From Pseudochrobactrum saccharolyticum (GTDB lineage: Bacteria; Pseudomonadota; Alphaproteobacteria; Rhizobiales; Rhizobiaceae): a stretch of DNA of 64,000 nucleotides. Location: assembly GCF_008801715.1 (NCBI RefSeq), contig NZ_VZPG01000001.1, positions 744,001 through 808,000 on the forward strand, read 5' to 3'. The notes beneath the pieces are model-generated. The model had not been told where the DNA came from. It saw only the letters and a program-made list of their open reading frames with translations, and did no database searches. Positions within the stretch are counted from its first letter, which is position 1; every line of letters starts with the position of its first letter. The position numbers were made by a program, and so were the translations under genes. Of the stretch, positions 35,292-44,105 are shown one piece after another.

Positions 35292-36416
35292 TCAGGCAGA
35301 AAGGTTATGAAAACGATCAATGCTGAAAGCCCCGATCGGTATGTTGCTTTGGCCTTGTGTTACCAGATCACACAGCACCGCCCCCACAGCTGGTGCGGTC
35401 TGAAAGCCCGCTCCGCAAAAACCAAAAGCATGAAAAAGCCCGTTCACCTTGGAACTGGCAGCGATAACCGGATTGCCATCCGGCATTTCAGCCTCAGTGC
35501 CGGACCAGAAGCGGATAACATGGGCATGTTCCAGATGCGGAAACAGCGCAATTGCCCGCTGCATAACCGATGAGGCGGCAGTCACCGAAGGTCGGGAATA
35601 GTCCGGATTATCCAGCACAATGCCGCGCCCGCCGCCCATCACATAATTACCGCGCGTCACCTGACGGCCATAGAAGCTGCCGCCCTCTTCGCCCATGCTC
35701 ATTGGCAGGCGATAAGGCAGCGGTTCTGTCACCACCATTGACGGATAGATTTTTTTGAGCGGAACGCTCTCACCAAACTGGCTGGCAAACTGATCCGACC
35801 ATGCACCGGCCGTATTGACCAATTGGCGGCACCGGATTTCCACGTCCTCACCGGCCTGCAACACAAAACCACTGCCAGTACTGACAGCCTGATGCACCGG
35901 CATATGTTCCAGCACGGTGGCACCGGCAGCGCGGGCTGCACGGGCAAAGGCCGGAGAAACCAGACGCGGATTAGCATGGCCATCATCATGGCACAGGGAT
36001 GCTCCGGCCACATCGCCGGTCAGCCACGGGAAACGTGTTTTCACGGCCTTGCCGCTGATGAGCTCCAGCTCCAGACCATGCGGACGCACACGCGCCGCAT
36101 AGGCTTCGAGCTTGGCGAAATCTTCTTCCGTGCGTGCCAGTTTCAAATGACCACTGCGCTGATATTCACCATCAATGCCGATCAATTCCGGCAAACGAGC
36201 CCAGATTGCATGAGACAATTCCGCCAGCGGCAATTGCTCAACACCGCGCCCCTGACGGCGCACACCGCCATAATTGACACCGCTGGCCTGCGCCCCGCAG
36301 AAGCCCTTATCCAGCAGGATCACCGACAGACCGGCCTTGCGCATCGCCAGTGCCGCAGAACTGCCGACCAGACCACCGCCGATAATGGCTACATCCGCTT
36401 CCAGACGTCTGGTCAT
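35292..36416 (-). CDS. FAD-dependent oxidoreductase, DAO family (HcnC/OoxB-like beta subunit)
   Basis: 374 residues. The dinucleotide-binding start is AIIGGGLVGSSAALAMRKAG; NYGGVRRQGR and the late MPDGNPVIAA, GFCGAGFQTAPAVG segments are typical of glycine/D-amino-acid oxidase-like proteins. It overlaps the next gene by four bases. With that FAD protein and a [2Fe-2S] protein it forms the HcnABC/octopine-oxidase/hydroxyproline-dehydrogenase type of heterotrimer, which oxidises the C-N bond of amino acids or opines and passes electrons to the respiratory chain. Confidence 0.88.
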   Translation of the reverse strand: MTRRLEADVAIIGGGLVGSSAALAMRKAGLSVILLDKGFCGAQASGVNYGGVRRQGRGVEQLPLAELSHAIWARLPELIGIDGEYQRSGHLKLARTEEDFAKLEAYAARVRPHGLELELISGKAVKTRFPWLTGDVAGASLCHDDGHANPRLVSPAFARAARAAGATVLEHMPVHQAVSTGSGFVLQAGEDVEIRCRQLVNTAGAWSDQFASQFGESVPLKKIYPSMVVTEPLPYRLPMSMGEEGGSFYGRQVTRGNYVMGGGRGIVLDNPDYSRPSVTAASSVMQRAIALFPHLEHAHVIRFWSGTEAEMPDGNPVIAASSKVNGLFHAFGFCGAGFQTAPAVGAVLCDLVTQGQSNIPIGAFSIDRFHNLSA

Positions 36417-37831
36417 GATACCACCTCGTCTTCAGCCGCCTGCTGCATCGCACCGAAACCCAGCGGTACCGGCTTCACCGGCGCCTGCGCACGCAGCCGA
36501 CCGATTTCAGATGCATCAATATGCAATTGCGATGACAGCAGTTCCGTGGCTGCGGCAGTACACATCCGCCCCTGACAACGCCCCATGCCAACACGGCTCA
36601 GGGCTTTCAGACGGTTGATCTCGCGGATACTACCGCCGCTGATTGCATTGAGCGCCTCGCCCACGGTGATTTCCTCACAGCGGCACAAAGTGACATCAGG
36701 ACTGACAGTCTCAAACCAATCGCGCGGAAACGGAAAAGCCTTTTCCAGCAAATCGCGCTCGGTGATGATCTTCTGATGCGCTTTTTGCAGTGCATTGATG
36801 CGCACTGTATCAACGGGAAGTCTGCGTTTTTGCACCAAAGCCAGCGCCGCCATTTCACCGGAGATTTCCGCTGCATCGGCACCGGCAATGCCACTGCCGT
36901 CACCGGCAAGATAAATGCCCGGCTCGCTGCTCTGACCCTGTGCATCACGCACCGGCAGCCATGCTCTGTCACGATTGTTGAATTCAAAGGCACAACCGGC
37001 GAGATCAGCCAGCTGTGTTTCAGGACGCAGCGCAAAACCATAGGCCAGTGCATCGCAATCCAGTGTTTTGACCTCAGACTTACCCTGAATATAATAGCGG
37101 ATCCCCTCAACATGGGTTTTACCGACAATACTGTCAGGACGCGCATTATAAATGGTTTTCACACCGGCAAGGCGCAATTGCATGGCATAGAATATACCAA
37201 GCGCCACAATGCGCGGTGCATGGAGTGCCAGTTGCGCCAGATGCAATTTGACTTTGAAAGGCGCCGTATCCAGCACGGCAACAACCTTGGCACCGGCTTT
37301 CATATATTGCCATGCCACCAGATAAAGCAGCGGCCCCGAACCCATGAAAACCAACTTGTTTCCGATGGTCACGCCCTGCGCTTTCAGTGCCGTTTGCGAG
37401 GCACCAAGCGTATAGACACCGGGTGTTGTCCAGCCGGCAAAGGGCAGAACACGATCCGTCGCGCCGGTTGCCACGATCAGTTCAGAACATTCAATGCGGC
37501 GATAGCTGCCATTGGACATAACATCGAGAAAACGTGTGTCGCCGCTTGGCGAAATATTCCACACCAGCGTTTCTGGATGATAATCAATTGCCGGTCTCAG
37601 CGCTTCAAATGTCTCATGCAGCGCTTTGGCTTTTGATGCTTCCGAACCGTAGCGCTTGGCATAGGAACGGCCGTCATCAATCAGCGGCTGGCGATAAATC
37701 TGCCCGCCTGCACGCAAACCTTCATCCAAAACAACAGGACGCAAACCAGCCTTGACCAGTACTTCCGATGCACGAATACCCGCAGGCCCTGCTCCGATAA
37801 TCACCGGCTGTAAATCGGCTTTGGCCATCAT
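36413..37831 (-). CDS. FAD/NAD(P)-binding oxidoreductase with BFD-type iron-sulfur domain (HcnB/OoxA-like)
   Basis: 472 residues from ATG 37831 (or 37828); the longer reading frame runs into the ferredoxin gene and is rejected. It begins VIIGAGPAGIRASEVLVKAG, has a second nucleotide-binding region (GNKLVFMGSGPLLYLVAWQY) and GIYLAGDGSGIAGADAAEIS. The C-terminal domain has a cysteine set: LCRCEEITVGEA, then MGRCQGRMCTAA, a BFD-like [2Fe-2S] site. It is the alpha subunit of the three-part dehydrogenase, and its start overlaps the stop of the small iron-sulfur protein gene. Confidence 0.9.
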   Translation of the reverse strand: MMAKADLQPVIIGAGPAGIRASEVLVKAGLRPVVLDEGLRAGGQIYRQPLIDDGRSYAKRYGSEASKAKALHETFEALRPAIDYHPETLVWNISPSGDTRFLDVMSNGSYRRIECSELIVATGATDRVLPFAGWTTPGVYTLGASQTALKAQGVTIGNKLVFMGSGPLLYLVAWQYMKAGAKVVAVLDTAPFKVKLHLAQLALHAPRIVALGIFYAMQLRLAGVKTIYNARPDSIVGKTHVEGIRYYIQGKSEVKTLDCDALAYGFALRPETQLADLAGCAFEFNNRDRAWLPVRDAQGQSSEPGIYLAGDGSGIAGADAAEISGEMAALALVQKRRLPVDTVRINALQKAHQKIITERDLLEKAFPFPRDWFETVSPDVTLCRCEEITVGEALNAISGGSIREINRLKALSRVGMGRCQGRMCTAAATELLSSQLHIDASEIGRLRAQAPVKPVPLGFGAMQQAAEDEVVS

Positions 37832-38157
37832 CACACTCCGGCGTCCACAGGTATGGCTGTTACAAAACGCATACCTTCCTGCAACGGCGTGGTGCAGGCA
37901 CGAAGGCGCTGCCCCTCTTCCGTCATAACATAGCAATCCTGACAGGCACCAATCAGGCAGAAACCGGCACGGTTCTCACCGGTGAACTCGGTTTGGCGCA
38001 CATGGGAACTCACCGCCATAATAGCAGTCAGCACCGTGTCGCCGAGGCGTCCGACCTGTGCAACGCCGTTCAGTGAAAAGCCTATTGGCTTTTCATCCTG
38101 ACGGTAGCGGCGGTGAAATTGCCCGCCGCTATGTGAAGTTTGCGTTTGAGCACTCAC
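37831..38157 (-). CDS. Small [2Fe-2S] protein (HcnA-like gamma subunit)
   Basis: 108 residues. Cysteines are arranged as in this family: GFCLIGACQDCYVM and LRACTTP. The protein carries electrons between the two flavoproteins of the complex. It starts 6 bp after the PotC-like gene. Confidence 0.88.
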   Translation of the reverse strand: MSAQTQTSHSGGQFHRRYRQDEKPIGFSLNGVAQVGRLGDTVLTAIMAVSSHVRQTEFTGENRAGFCLIGACQDCYVMTEEGQRLRACTTPLQEGMRFVTAIPVDAGV

Positions 38158-38163
38158 TGCGGA

Positions 38164-38958
38164 TCAGCCTTTTCCGACCAGAATACGATCCAGACCAAAC
38201 AGGCGATCCAGAATGACCATCGCAACCGTTGCCACAAGGATCATCAGGGCAGAGACCGCAGCCATCATCGGATCAATCGACTCGCTGGCATACATATACA
38301 TGCGCACCGGCAGAGTGACTGTTGACGGCGAGGTCACGAAGATCGACATTGTCAGCTCGTCGAAACTATTGATGAAAGCCAGCAACCAGCCACCGCTCAC
38401 ACCCGGCAACAGCAATGGCAGGGTGATGCGTTTGAACACTGTCCATTCACCGGCACCCAGCGTGCGGGCGGCATTTTCCGCATTGCGATCCATACTGCTG
38501 AGCGAAGCCAGTACCAGACGCAGCGCATAAGGCGTGATGATAATCGCGTGCGTTGCCACCAGCCAGAAGAACGAACCGCTCATACCCATCAGCGAGAACA
38601 GACGCAGGAACGCAACGCCGAGTACCAGATGCGGAATAATCAGCGGCGACAGGAACAGCGCATTCAGTGCATCGCGCCCCGCAAAATCATAACGGGTGAT
38701 TGCCAATGCTGACGGCACCGCCAGCAAAGTGGAAATCGTCGCCGCCAGAAACGCCAGTTTCAGACTGTTCCCGAAGGAGGTCATGAAATCATTATGCTTG
38801 AACACCGCCTCGAACCAGCGCAGCGACAACCCGTTCCACGGCATTGTCAGCGTGTTTTCCGGTGTGAAGGCAACAAGACAGACCACCACCATCGGCGCCA
38901 GCATGAAGATGACAACAAGGCTGTGAAAAATCAGAGCAACAGGACCATTTTTCTGCAT
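38164..38958 (-). CDS. Pot-type ABC permease (PotC-like)
   Basis: 264 residues from ATG 38958 behind GGGGTAA; a longer frame overlaps potB. Six membrane spans are expected, and the EAA loop is NAARTLGAGEWTVFKRITLP. It pairs with the PotB-like protein. Confidence 0.92.
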   Translation of the reverse strand: MQKNGPVALIFHSLVVIFMLAPMVVVCLVAFTPENTLTMPWNGLSLRWFEAVFKHNDFMTSFGNSLKLAFLAATISTLLAVPSALAITRYDFAGRDALNALFLSPLIIPHLVLGVAFLRLFSLMGMSGSFFWLVATHAIIITPYALRLVLASLSSMDRNAENAARTLGAGEWTVFKRITLPLLLPGVSGGWLLAFINSFDELTMSIFVTSPSTVTLPVRMYMYASESIDPMMAAVSALMILVATVAMVILDRLFGLDRILVGKG

Positions 38959-38962
38959 GATA

Positions 38963-39841
38963 TTACCCCAGCTTCCGTTTGGCCTGACCTTCAATCATAC
39001 GATTATAGGCAATCATGATGATGAGGTTTGCCACGAGAACAATGATGGCAATGGCAGCACCGAGCGGCCAGTTCAGCTCAATCATGAACTCGTCATAGAC
39101 AACGGTTGCAGCCATTTTTAAACGGCGGCCACCGAGCAAGCCGGGAATAGCAAAAGAGCTTGCCGACAAGGCAAAGACGATCAGGCTACCTGAGAGAATA
39201 CCGAGCATGGCCTGCGGAAACACGATACGGCGCAGCGCTGTAAAGCGGGACGCACCAAGGGTCAGTGCTGCGGCTTCCACCGTCGGGTCGAGTTTTTGCA
39301 GCACTGTCCAGACCGGAATAACCATGAATGGCAGCATGATATGCACCAGACCGATAACAATCGCGGTTTCGGTATAGAGCAGCTGCACCGGCTCCAGCCC
39401 GACCGTTGTCAGCGCACCATTGATGAAACCATTGCGTCCTAAGATCATGCTCCAGCCGAAGGTACGTACCACAACGGAAACCAGCAGCGGGCCGATAATC
39501 ACCAGCAGGAAAATCGAGCGCCAAGGAGAGCGCATATTCGAGAGAATATAGGCTTCCGGCACGCCGATCACCACGGCAATCACGGTTGTGATCAGCGCAA
39601 GACGCAAGGTGCGCCAAAAAATCGACAGGTAATAATCATCCTGCAACACTTGCGTATAATTATGCAGGGTGAAGGTGTTTTCGATACCGGTATCGTAATT
39701 GTAGCTGTTGAACGACAGAATGACTGTCAGCGCCAGCGGCAGCAGGACAAGACCGATGAAAAGCAAAGTCGCAGGCCCTGCCAGAAACAGCGGAGCAAAG
39801 CGGCGTTTTGCCTGAGATGGGGCGGCAGAGGTTGCGCTCAT
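38963..39841 (-). CDS. Pot-type ABC permease (PotB-like)
   Basis: 292 residues from ATG 39841; a longer frame overlaps the ATPase gene. The EAA loop is EAAALTLGASRFTALRRIVF, and the N-terminal span has PLFLAGPATLLFIGLVLLPL. Six membrane spans are expected. Confidence 0.92.
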   Translation of the reverse strand: MSATSAAPSQAKRRFAPLFLAGPATLLFIGLVLLPLALTVILSFNSYNYDTGIENTFTLHNYTQVLQDDYYLSIFWRTLRLALITTVIAVVIGVPEAYILSNMRSPWRSIFLLVIIGPLLVSVVVRTFGWSMILGRNGFINGALTTVGLEPVQLLYTETAIVIGLVHIMLPFMVIPVWTVLQKLDPTVEAAALTLGASRFTALRRIVFPQAMLGILSGSLIVFALSASSFAIPGLLGGRRLKMAATVVYDEFMIELNWPLGAAIAIIVLVANLIIMIAYNRMIEGQAKRKLG

Positions 39842-39843
39842 GA

Positions 39844-40890
39844 TCAGGCCGCTCCGCCTGCGAGCATCCGGCAATCTTCATGCTGCCAGATCAAACCAAC
39901 TGTTTCGCCTTCTGCCGGTGGCGGTGTGCCAACATTTGGCAGCGACACAGACAATTGTCCGGCAGGTGTTGCAACCGTGACAAACCACTGGCTGCCCATA
40001 AAATAGCGGGTGGCAACAGTACCATCCACATGACCGGCACCGGCTGCGGTGAGGTTCAGTTTTTCCGGACGGATGAACAGCGAAACCTTGTCGCCGCTCA
40101 CTGCCTGCTCCGGCTTGAAGCGTATAGCGGTATTTTCAATCGCCAGCATATCCGCTTCAACCTGCGCACTCAGGAAGTTGGACTTGCCGACAAAGTTGGA
40201 AATGAAATCATTCCGCGGATGCTCATAGAGCTTATAAGGCATATCAACCTGCGTGATATTACCCTTCTCCATCACCACAATACGGTCACTGATCGACAAA
40301 GCTTCCGCCTGATCGTGGGTCACCATAATGGTGGTAATGCCCACAGCACGCTGAATGCGGCGCAGCTCAAACTGCATTTCTTCACGCAGCTGCGCATCAA
40401 GATTGGACAAAGGCTCATCCAGCAGCAGCACCGGCGGATTGATCACCAGCGCACGGGCAATCGCCACACGCTGACGCTGACCACCGGACATCTCACGCGG
40501 ATAGCGGTCGGCCAATGCAGAGAGATGCACGAGAGCCAGCGTTTCTTTCACGCGCTCATCACGTTCCGCTTTCGGCACTTTGCGCATTTCCAAACCAAAG
40601 CTGACATTCTGCGCAACAGTCATATGCGGAAACAGTGCATAGCTCTGAAACACCACGCCGAGCTGACGCTGTGCCGGAGCCGTATAGGTAATATCGCGGC
40701 CATCCAGAGTGACAGAGCCTGATGATGGCGTCACCAGACCGGCGATCATCTGCAATGTCGTTGTCTTGCCGCAGCCGGAAGGACCGAGCAGAGAGATAAA
40801 CTCACCTTTTTCCACAGCCAGATCGAAATCTTTCACCGCTGTGAATTTTCCATAAATTTTGGAAACCTGTTTCAGGTTCAAAAAGCTCAT
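39844..40890 (-). CDS. Pot-type ABC ATP-binding protein (PotA-like)
   Basis: 348 residues from ATG 40890 behind GGGAGG; the longer frame to 40917 is rejected. Walker A GPSGCGKTTT, signature MSGGQRQRVAIARAL, Walker B LLDEPLSNLD, and a C-terminal TOBE region (about 270-345; SLFIRPEKLNL). It is the first gene of the operon and lies divergent from the IclR gene with a 245-bp gap. Confidence 0.94.
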   Translation of the reverse strand: MSFLNLKQVSKIYGKFTAVKDFDLAVEKGEFISLLGPSGCGKTTTLQMIAGLVTPSSGSVTLDGRDITYTAPAQRQLGVVFQSYALFPHMTVAQNVSFGLEMRKVPKAERDERVKETLALVHLSALADRYPREMSGGQRQRVAIARALVINPPVLLLDEPLSNLDAQLREEMQFELRRIQRAVGITTIMVTHDQAEALSISDRIVVMEKGNITQVDMPYKLYEHPRNDFISNFVGKSNFLSAQVEADMLAIENTAIRFKPEQAVSGDKVSLFIRPEKLNLTAAGAGHVDGTVATRYFMGSQWFVTVATPAGQLSVSLPNVGTPPPAEGETVGLIWQHEDCRMLAGGAA

Positions 40891-41043
40891 GCATACCTCC
40901 CTGAGCAGTACCGGCATTTCTGCGCTGCGGGTTATCCGGCCGTTTACCGCTCTCTCAATCGGCCTGTTTCATGGCTGCCTTGTAACAAGGGCATGCGGGC
41001 AGATTTCACTTAAAGCGGAATTTATCCAATAATTGACAGAAAT

Positions 41044-41063
41044 TTTGTGAATTAGACAAATTC
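41044..41063. promoter_or_regulatory. Candidate IclR operator between the Pot-type operon and IclR gene
   Basis: TTTGTGAATTAGACAAATTC has two overlapping inverted repeats, TTTGT...ACAAA and GAATT...AATTC. It lies about 155 bp from the ATPase start and 75 bp from the IclR start. Confidence 0.35.
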
Positions 41064-41135
41064 TATTTTCTATTCTGAAATATTTTATATAGTTTAATCC
41101 ATAATACGGAATTATTTCAATTCAAGAGTCGCGCA

Positions 41136-41951
41136 ATGAGTGAAAATACGAAATCCCCTGTGAATACGAGCCTCACAAAAGCCATCCAGATATTAAAAGG
41201 ACTGGCCGCTCATTCACGGGACGGAATGCGGCTGATTGATCTGGCACGCGAGCTGGAACTCAGCCAGCCATCCACGCATCGCCTGCTCAAAAGCCTGATC
41301 AGCGAAGGACTGGTTGAGCAGATCAACGACACAAAATCCTATCGCCTCTCGCTGGATTTTTTCTGCATGGCAGCGCAAACCCGCCAGCGTGATGGTATAT
41401 TGGATTTTGCCCGTCCGGCACTGCTACGTCTGTCAGCTACCTTTAACGACACCGTATTTCTGCTAGTGCGCAGCGGTTTTGATGTCGTGTGTCTCGACCG
41501 CGTGGAAGGCCCGTTTCCGATCCGCTCTTTCACAGGTGATATCGGCGGCAAGGTTCCGCTCGGTATTGGTCAGGGCAGCATCGCCATTCTGGCTTTTCTG
41601 CCGGAAGAAGAGCGCGAGGCGATTATCCGTTTCAACATGCCGCGCATTCTCGATCGCGCAGCGATTGATGAAGTTGATCTGCGCATTATGATTGACAGTG
41701 TAAGACAGACCGGCGCTGCCCATATGAATTTTGAAATGATTGAAGGCATGGCAGGACTGGGCGTGCCGGTGCTGGATCAGAACGGCACAGCCGTTGCGGC
41801 GCTGAGTATCGGCACACTGGCCTCGCGCCTGACAGAACAGCGCCAGCGCACCATCGCTGATCTTTTGAAAAAAGAAGCCGCGCTGATTTCCAGCAAACTC
41901 AATCCGTTTGATGCGACATTGCGCTATCCAAGTCAGGCACTGTCACGATAA
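41136..41951 (+). CDS. IclR family transcriptional regulator
   Basis: 271 residues. The N-terminal winged helix (LTKAIQILKGLAAHSRDGMR, SQPSTHRLLKSLISEGLVEQ) is followed by a GAF-like IclR effector domain (VVCLDRVEGPFPIRSF, GKVPLGIGQGSIAILAFLP, GLGVPVLDQNGTAVAALSI). Family members respond to small aromatic or organic acids. Divergent placement from the Pot-type/dehydrogenase operon makes that operon its most likely target. Confidence 0.92.
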   Translation: MSENTKSPVNTSLTKAIQILKGLAAHSRDGMRLIDLARELELSQPSTHRLLKSLISEGLVEQINDTKSYRLSLDFFCMAAQTRQRDGILDFARPALLRLSATFNDTVFLLVRSGFDVVCLDRVEGPFPIRSFTGDIGGKVPLGIGQGSIAILAFLPEEEREAIIRFNMPRILDRAAIDEVDLRIMIDSVRQTGAAHMNFEMIEGMAGLGVPVLDQNGTAVAALSIGTLASRLTEQRQRTIADLLKKEAALISSKLNPFDATLRYPSQALSR

Positions 41952-41988
41952 ATCATTCACCGCTGTATCCTTGCCAGATGCAGCGGTA

Positions 41989-42906
41989 CTAGCGGCCACA
42001 GCCGGACAGTTCCGGCGCATCTTGTTGTTTCCGCCGTAACGCAACCTCTCTAAGCAACCAGTCGAGGAAATCTTTTGTCACCGGCTTTGACCGGAACAAG
42101 TCCTCCTGACATACAAACTGGTAAGTCTCCTGCGGCTCAAAGCAATGTTCCGAGACCAGAAACATCTGGCCGGTTTTAAGCTCCTGCTCAACCAGCGCCT
42201 GATCGATCAGCGCCACACCCTGTCCCTCTTTAACCGCCTCCAGAATAATATGCTGATCGTCAAAAATCAGATCCTGCTGACTATGACCAAGCATCAGGCC
42301 AGATGTGGCAATCCAGCTCTGCCATTCTGATACAGAGCGGTAATGCAGACGGTTGCTGCATAAAAGTTCCGTTGCACTCTTATATTGATTACGGATGGAC
42401 GTCCCGCAAACCGGTACCAGCCTTTCACGCAGCAATTGTTTTGAGAATTTTCCGGCCACACCACCCAGACGATAATCGATCACAATATCCGGCTGGCCGG
42501 ATGCAGGCACATTGGTATCGAGATGGGACAGATGCAGCTGCAGACCCGGATGCTGCGCCAGAAATTCAGAAATGCGCGGCGCAATGATTTTCATCGAAAA
42601 GAACGGCCCCACTTTCACACGCAACACCTTCTGCGCCGTGCGCGGGCTGATATGGCGGATTGTTCCGGCCAGATCGTCAAAGGCACGCTGACAGGATGTG
42701 AACAGCAGACTGCCTTCCTGTGTCAGTTCCACACCGTGCTGCCTGCGGATAAATACCCGCAGACCCAGATGGTCTTCCAGCAGGCGGATCTGATGACTGA
42801 CCGCGCCCTGCCCGACGCATAATTCATCCGCTGCGACTGTGAGACTGCCGCAGCGCGCAGCGGCCTCAAAAGCCCGCAATGATTTCAGTCCGGGTAAATC
42901 ACGCAT
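41989..42906 (-). CDS. LysR family regulator (GcvA-like)
   Basis: 305 residues: PGLKSLRAFEAAARCGSLTV then AVSHQIRLLEDHLGLRVFIR, a typical LysR helix-turn-helix, and a substrate-binding domain to the end. The FEAAARCGSLTVAADEL pattern is that of the GcvA/AmpR branch. It is divergent from the binding protein at 43159 and shares its 252-bp upstream region, so it likely controls that gene. Confidence 0.92.
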   Translation of the reverse strand: MRDLPGLKSLRAFEAAARCGSLTVAADELCVGQGAVSHQIRLLEDHLGLRVFIRRQHGVELTQEGSLLFTSCQRAFDDLAGTIRHISPRTAQKVLRVKVGPFFSMKIIAPRISEFLAQHPGLQLHLSHLDTNVPASGQPDIVIDYRLGGVAGKFSKQLLRERLVPVCGTSIRNQYKSATELLCSNRLHYRSVSEWQSWIATSGLMLGHSQQDLIFDDQHIILEAVKEGQGVALIDQALVEQELKTGQMFLVSEHCFEPQETYQFVCQEDLFRSKPVTKDFLDWLLREVALRRKQQDAPELSGCGR

Positions 42907-43036
42907 CTTTCATCCTGTCCGGAATTTTTCAGATATGAATTATTTCGATATTTTAAATCAATTTTTTCACATTGCATACAGGTTTTAAATCCATCATGCT
43001 GGCAATTGAAAAAACAATAAAAATTCAATTAAATTA

Positions 43037-43064
43037 TTAATATCAATGCTTTAATTGATATTAA
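43037..43064. promoter_or_regulatory. Candidate LysR operator
   Basis: TTAATATCAAT / ATTGATATTAA is a perfect 11-bp inverted repeat with a 6-base spacer, in the AT-rich region between the LysR gene and its divergent neighbour. It contains several T-N11-A relations typical of LysR boxes. Confidence 0.55.
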
Positions 43065-43158
43065 ATTAGTTTCACACGGCGAATGGAAGCGCCAAGAACA
43101 AACCTTTATTCTAAAATCAGACATTAGAAGAATGAAGGGCAACATCGGGGAATCTTTA

Positions 43159-43953
43159 ATGAAATCAGCATTCATATCAGCGGTAAGCCTGATCGCTCTG
43201 GGCATTATGACCGCTCAGGCTCCGGCGGCAGAAAAACTGCGCATCGGCACAGAAGGTGACTACAAGCCGTTCAATTATGTAACCGGCAGCGGCGAAATCA
43301 AAGGCTTTGACTATGATATCGGGCAGGCCATCTGCGCTGAAATGAAAGTTGAGTGCGAATGGAGCACGCATGAATGGTCGGGGATTATTCCTGCCCTGCA
43401 ATCCGGCAAATTTGACGTGATGATCGCCTCAATGGCCGTCAATGAAGAGCGCAAAAAACAGGTTACTTTCAGCAATCCGTATTATTTCAATGCCATGCAT
43501 TTCATAGCCCGCAAGGATCTCGGCATTCAAGAAATCTCCAAAGAAGCCCTGAAAGGCAAGGTCATCGGCACTCAGTCCGGCTCGGTTGCGGTCGATACGC
43601 TCAAAGACTACTTCCCTGACAATGAAGTGAAACTCTATCCTTCGCTCAGCGAGGTATTCCTCGATATGGACAGCGGTCGTCTCGATATGGTTCTGGAAAG
43701 TCAGATGGCGCTGAGTGACTGGCTGGCGCAGGACAGCGGCAATTGCTGTGAATTTGCCGGCAAGCCTTTCATTCTGGATGCGGCACAGGGCAATGCAATG
43801 GCCGTGCGTAAAGACAGCGGCGATCTGGCAGAGCGCCTCAACACCGCGCTTGCAGCCATCATCAAAAACGGCACTTACGACAAGATCCGCCAGCAATATT
43901 TTGACTTCGACATTATGGTTCGTCCGGTCAATGCCAGCGCCTATCTGAAGTAA
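43159..43953 (+). CDS. Polar amino-acid/opine-type ABC substrate-binding protein, orphan
   Basis: 264 residues from ATG 43159 behind GGGGAA; a frame beginning at 43132 adds a non-signal leader. A signal peptide (MKSAFISAVSLIALGIMTAQ) precedes SBP family 3 features: LRIGTEGDYKPFNYVTGSGE, IGQAICAEMKVECEWSTHEW, IASMAVNEERKKQVTFSNPY and VIGTQSGSVAVDTLKDY. These match lysine-arginine-ornithine/histidine/octopine binders. No permease or ATPase genes are adjacent, so it may share another transporter. Confidence 0.9.
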   Translation: MKSAFISAVSLIALGIMTAQAPAAEKLRIGTEGDYKPFNYVTGSGEIKGFDYDIGQAICAEMKVECEWSTHEWSGIIPALQSGKFDVMIASMAVNEERKKQVTFSNPYYFNAMHFIARKDLGIQEISKEALKGKVIGTQSGSVAVDTLKDYFPDNEVKLYPSLSEVFLDMDSGRLDMVLESQMALSDWLAQDSGNCCEFAGKPFILDAAQGNAMAVRKDSGDLAERLNTALAAIIKNGTYDKIRQQYFDFDIMVRPVNASAYLK

Positions 43954-44018
43954 ATCTGCACGTCTCAGATCATTTCTCCCCCCGTAGCCTGCAAACAGCG
44001 TTCCGTTCACAGGCTCAT

Positions 44019-44061
44019 GCTTTCTGCCCTGCTTACAGCAAAAGCAGGCGGGGCAGAAAGC
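44019..44061 (+). terminator. Hairpin after the orphan binding protein
   Basis: GCTTTCTGCCC / GGGCAGAAAGC, perfect 11-bp stem, followed by CTTTCGCTT. It could terminate or attenuate transcription into the M81 gene. Confidence 0.5.
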
Positions 44062-44105
44062 CTTTCGCTTGCAATATCAATACCGCATAAATGAAAGATG
44101 CCTCT

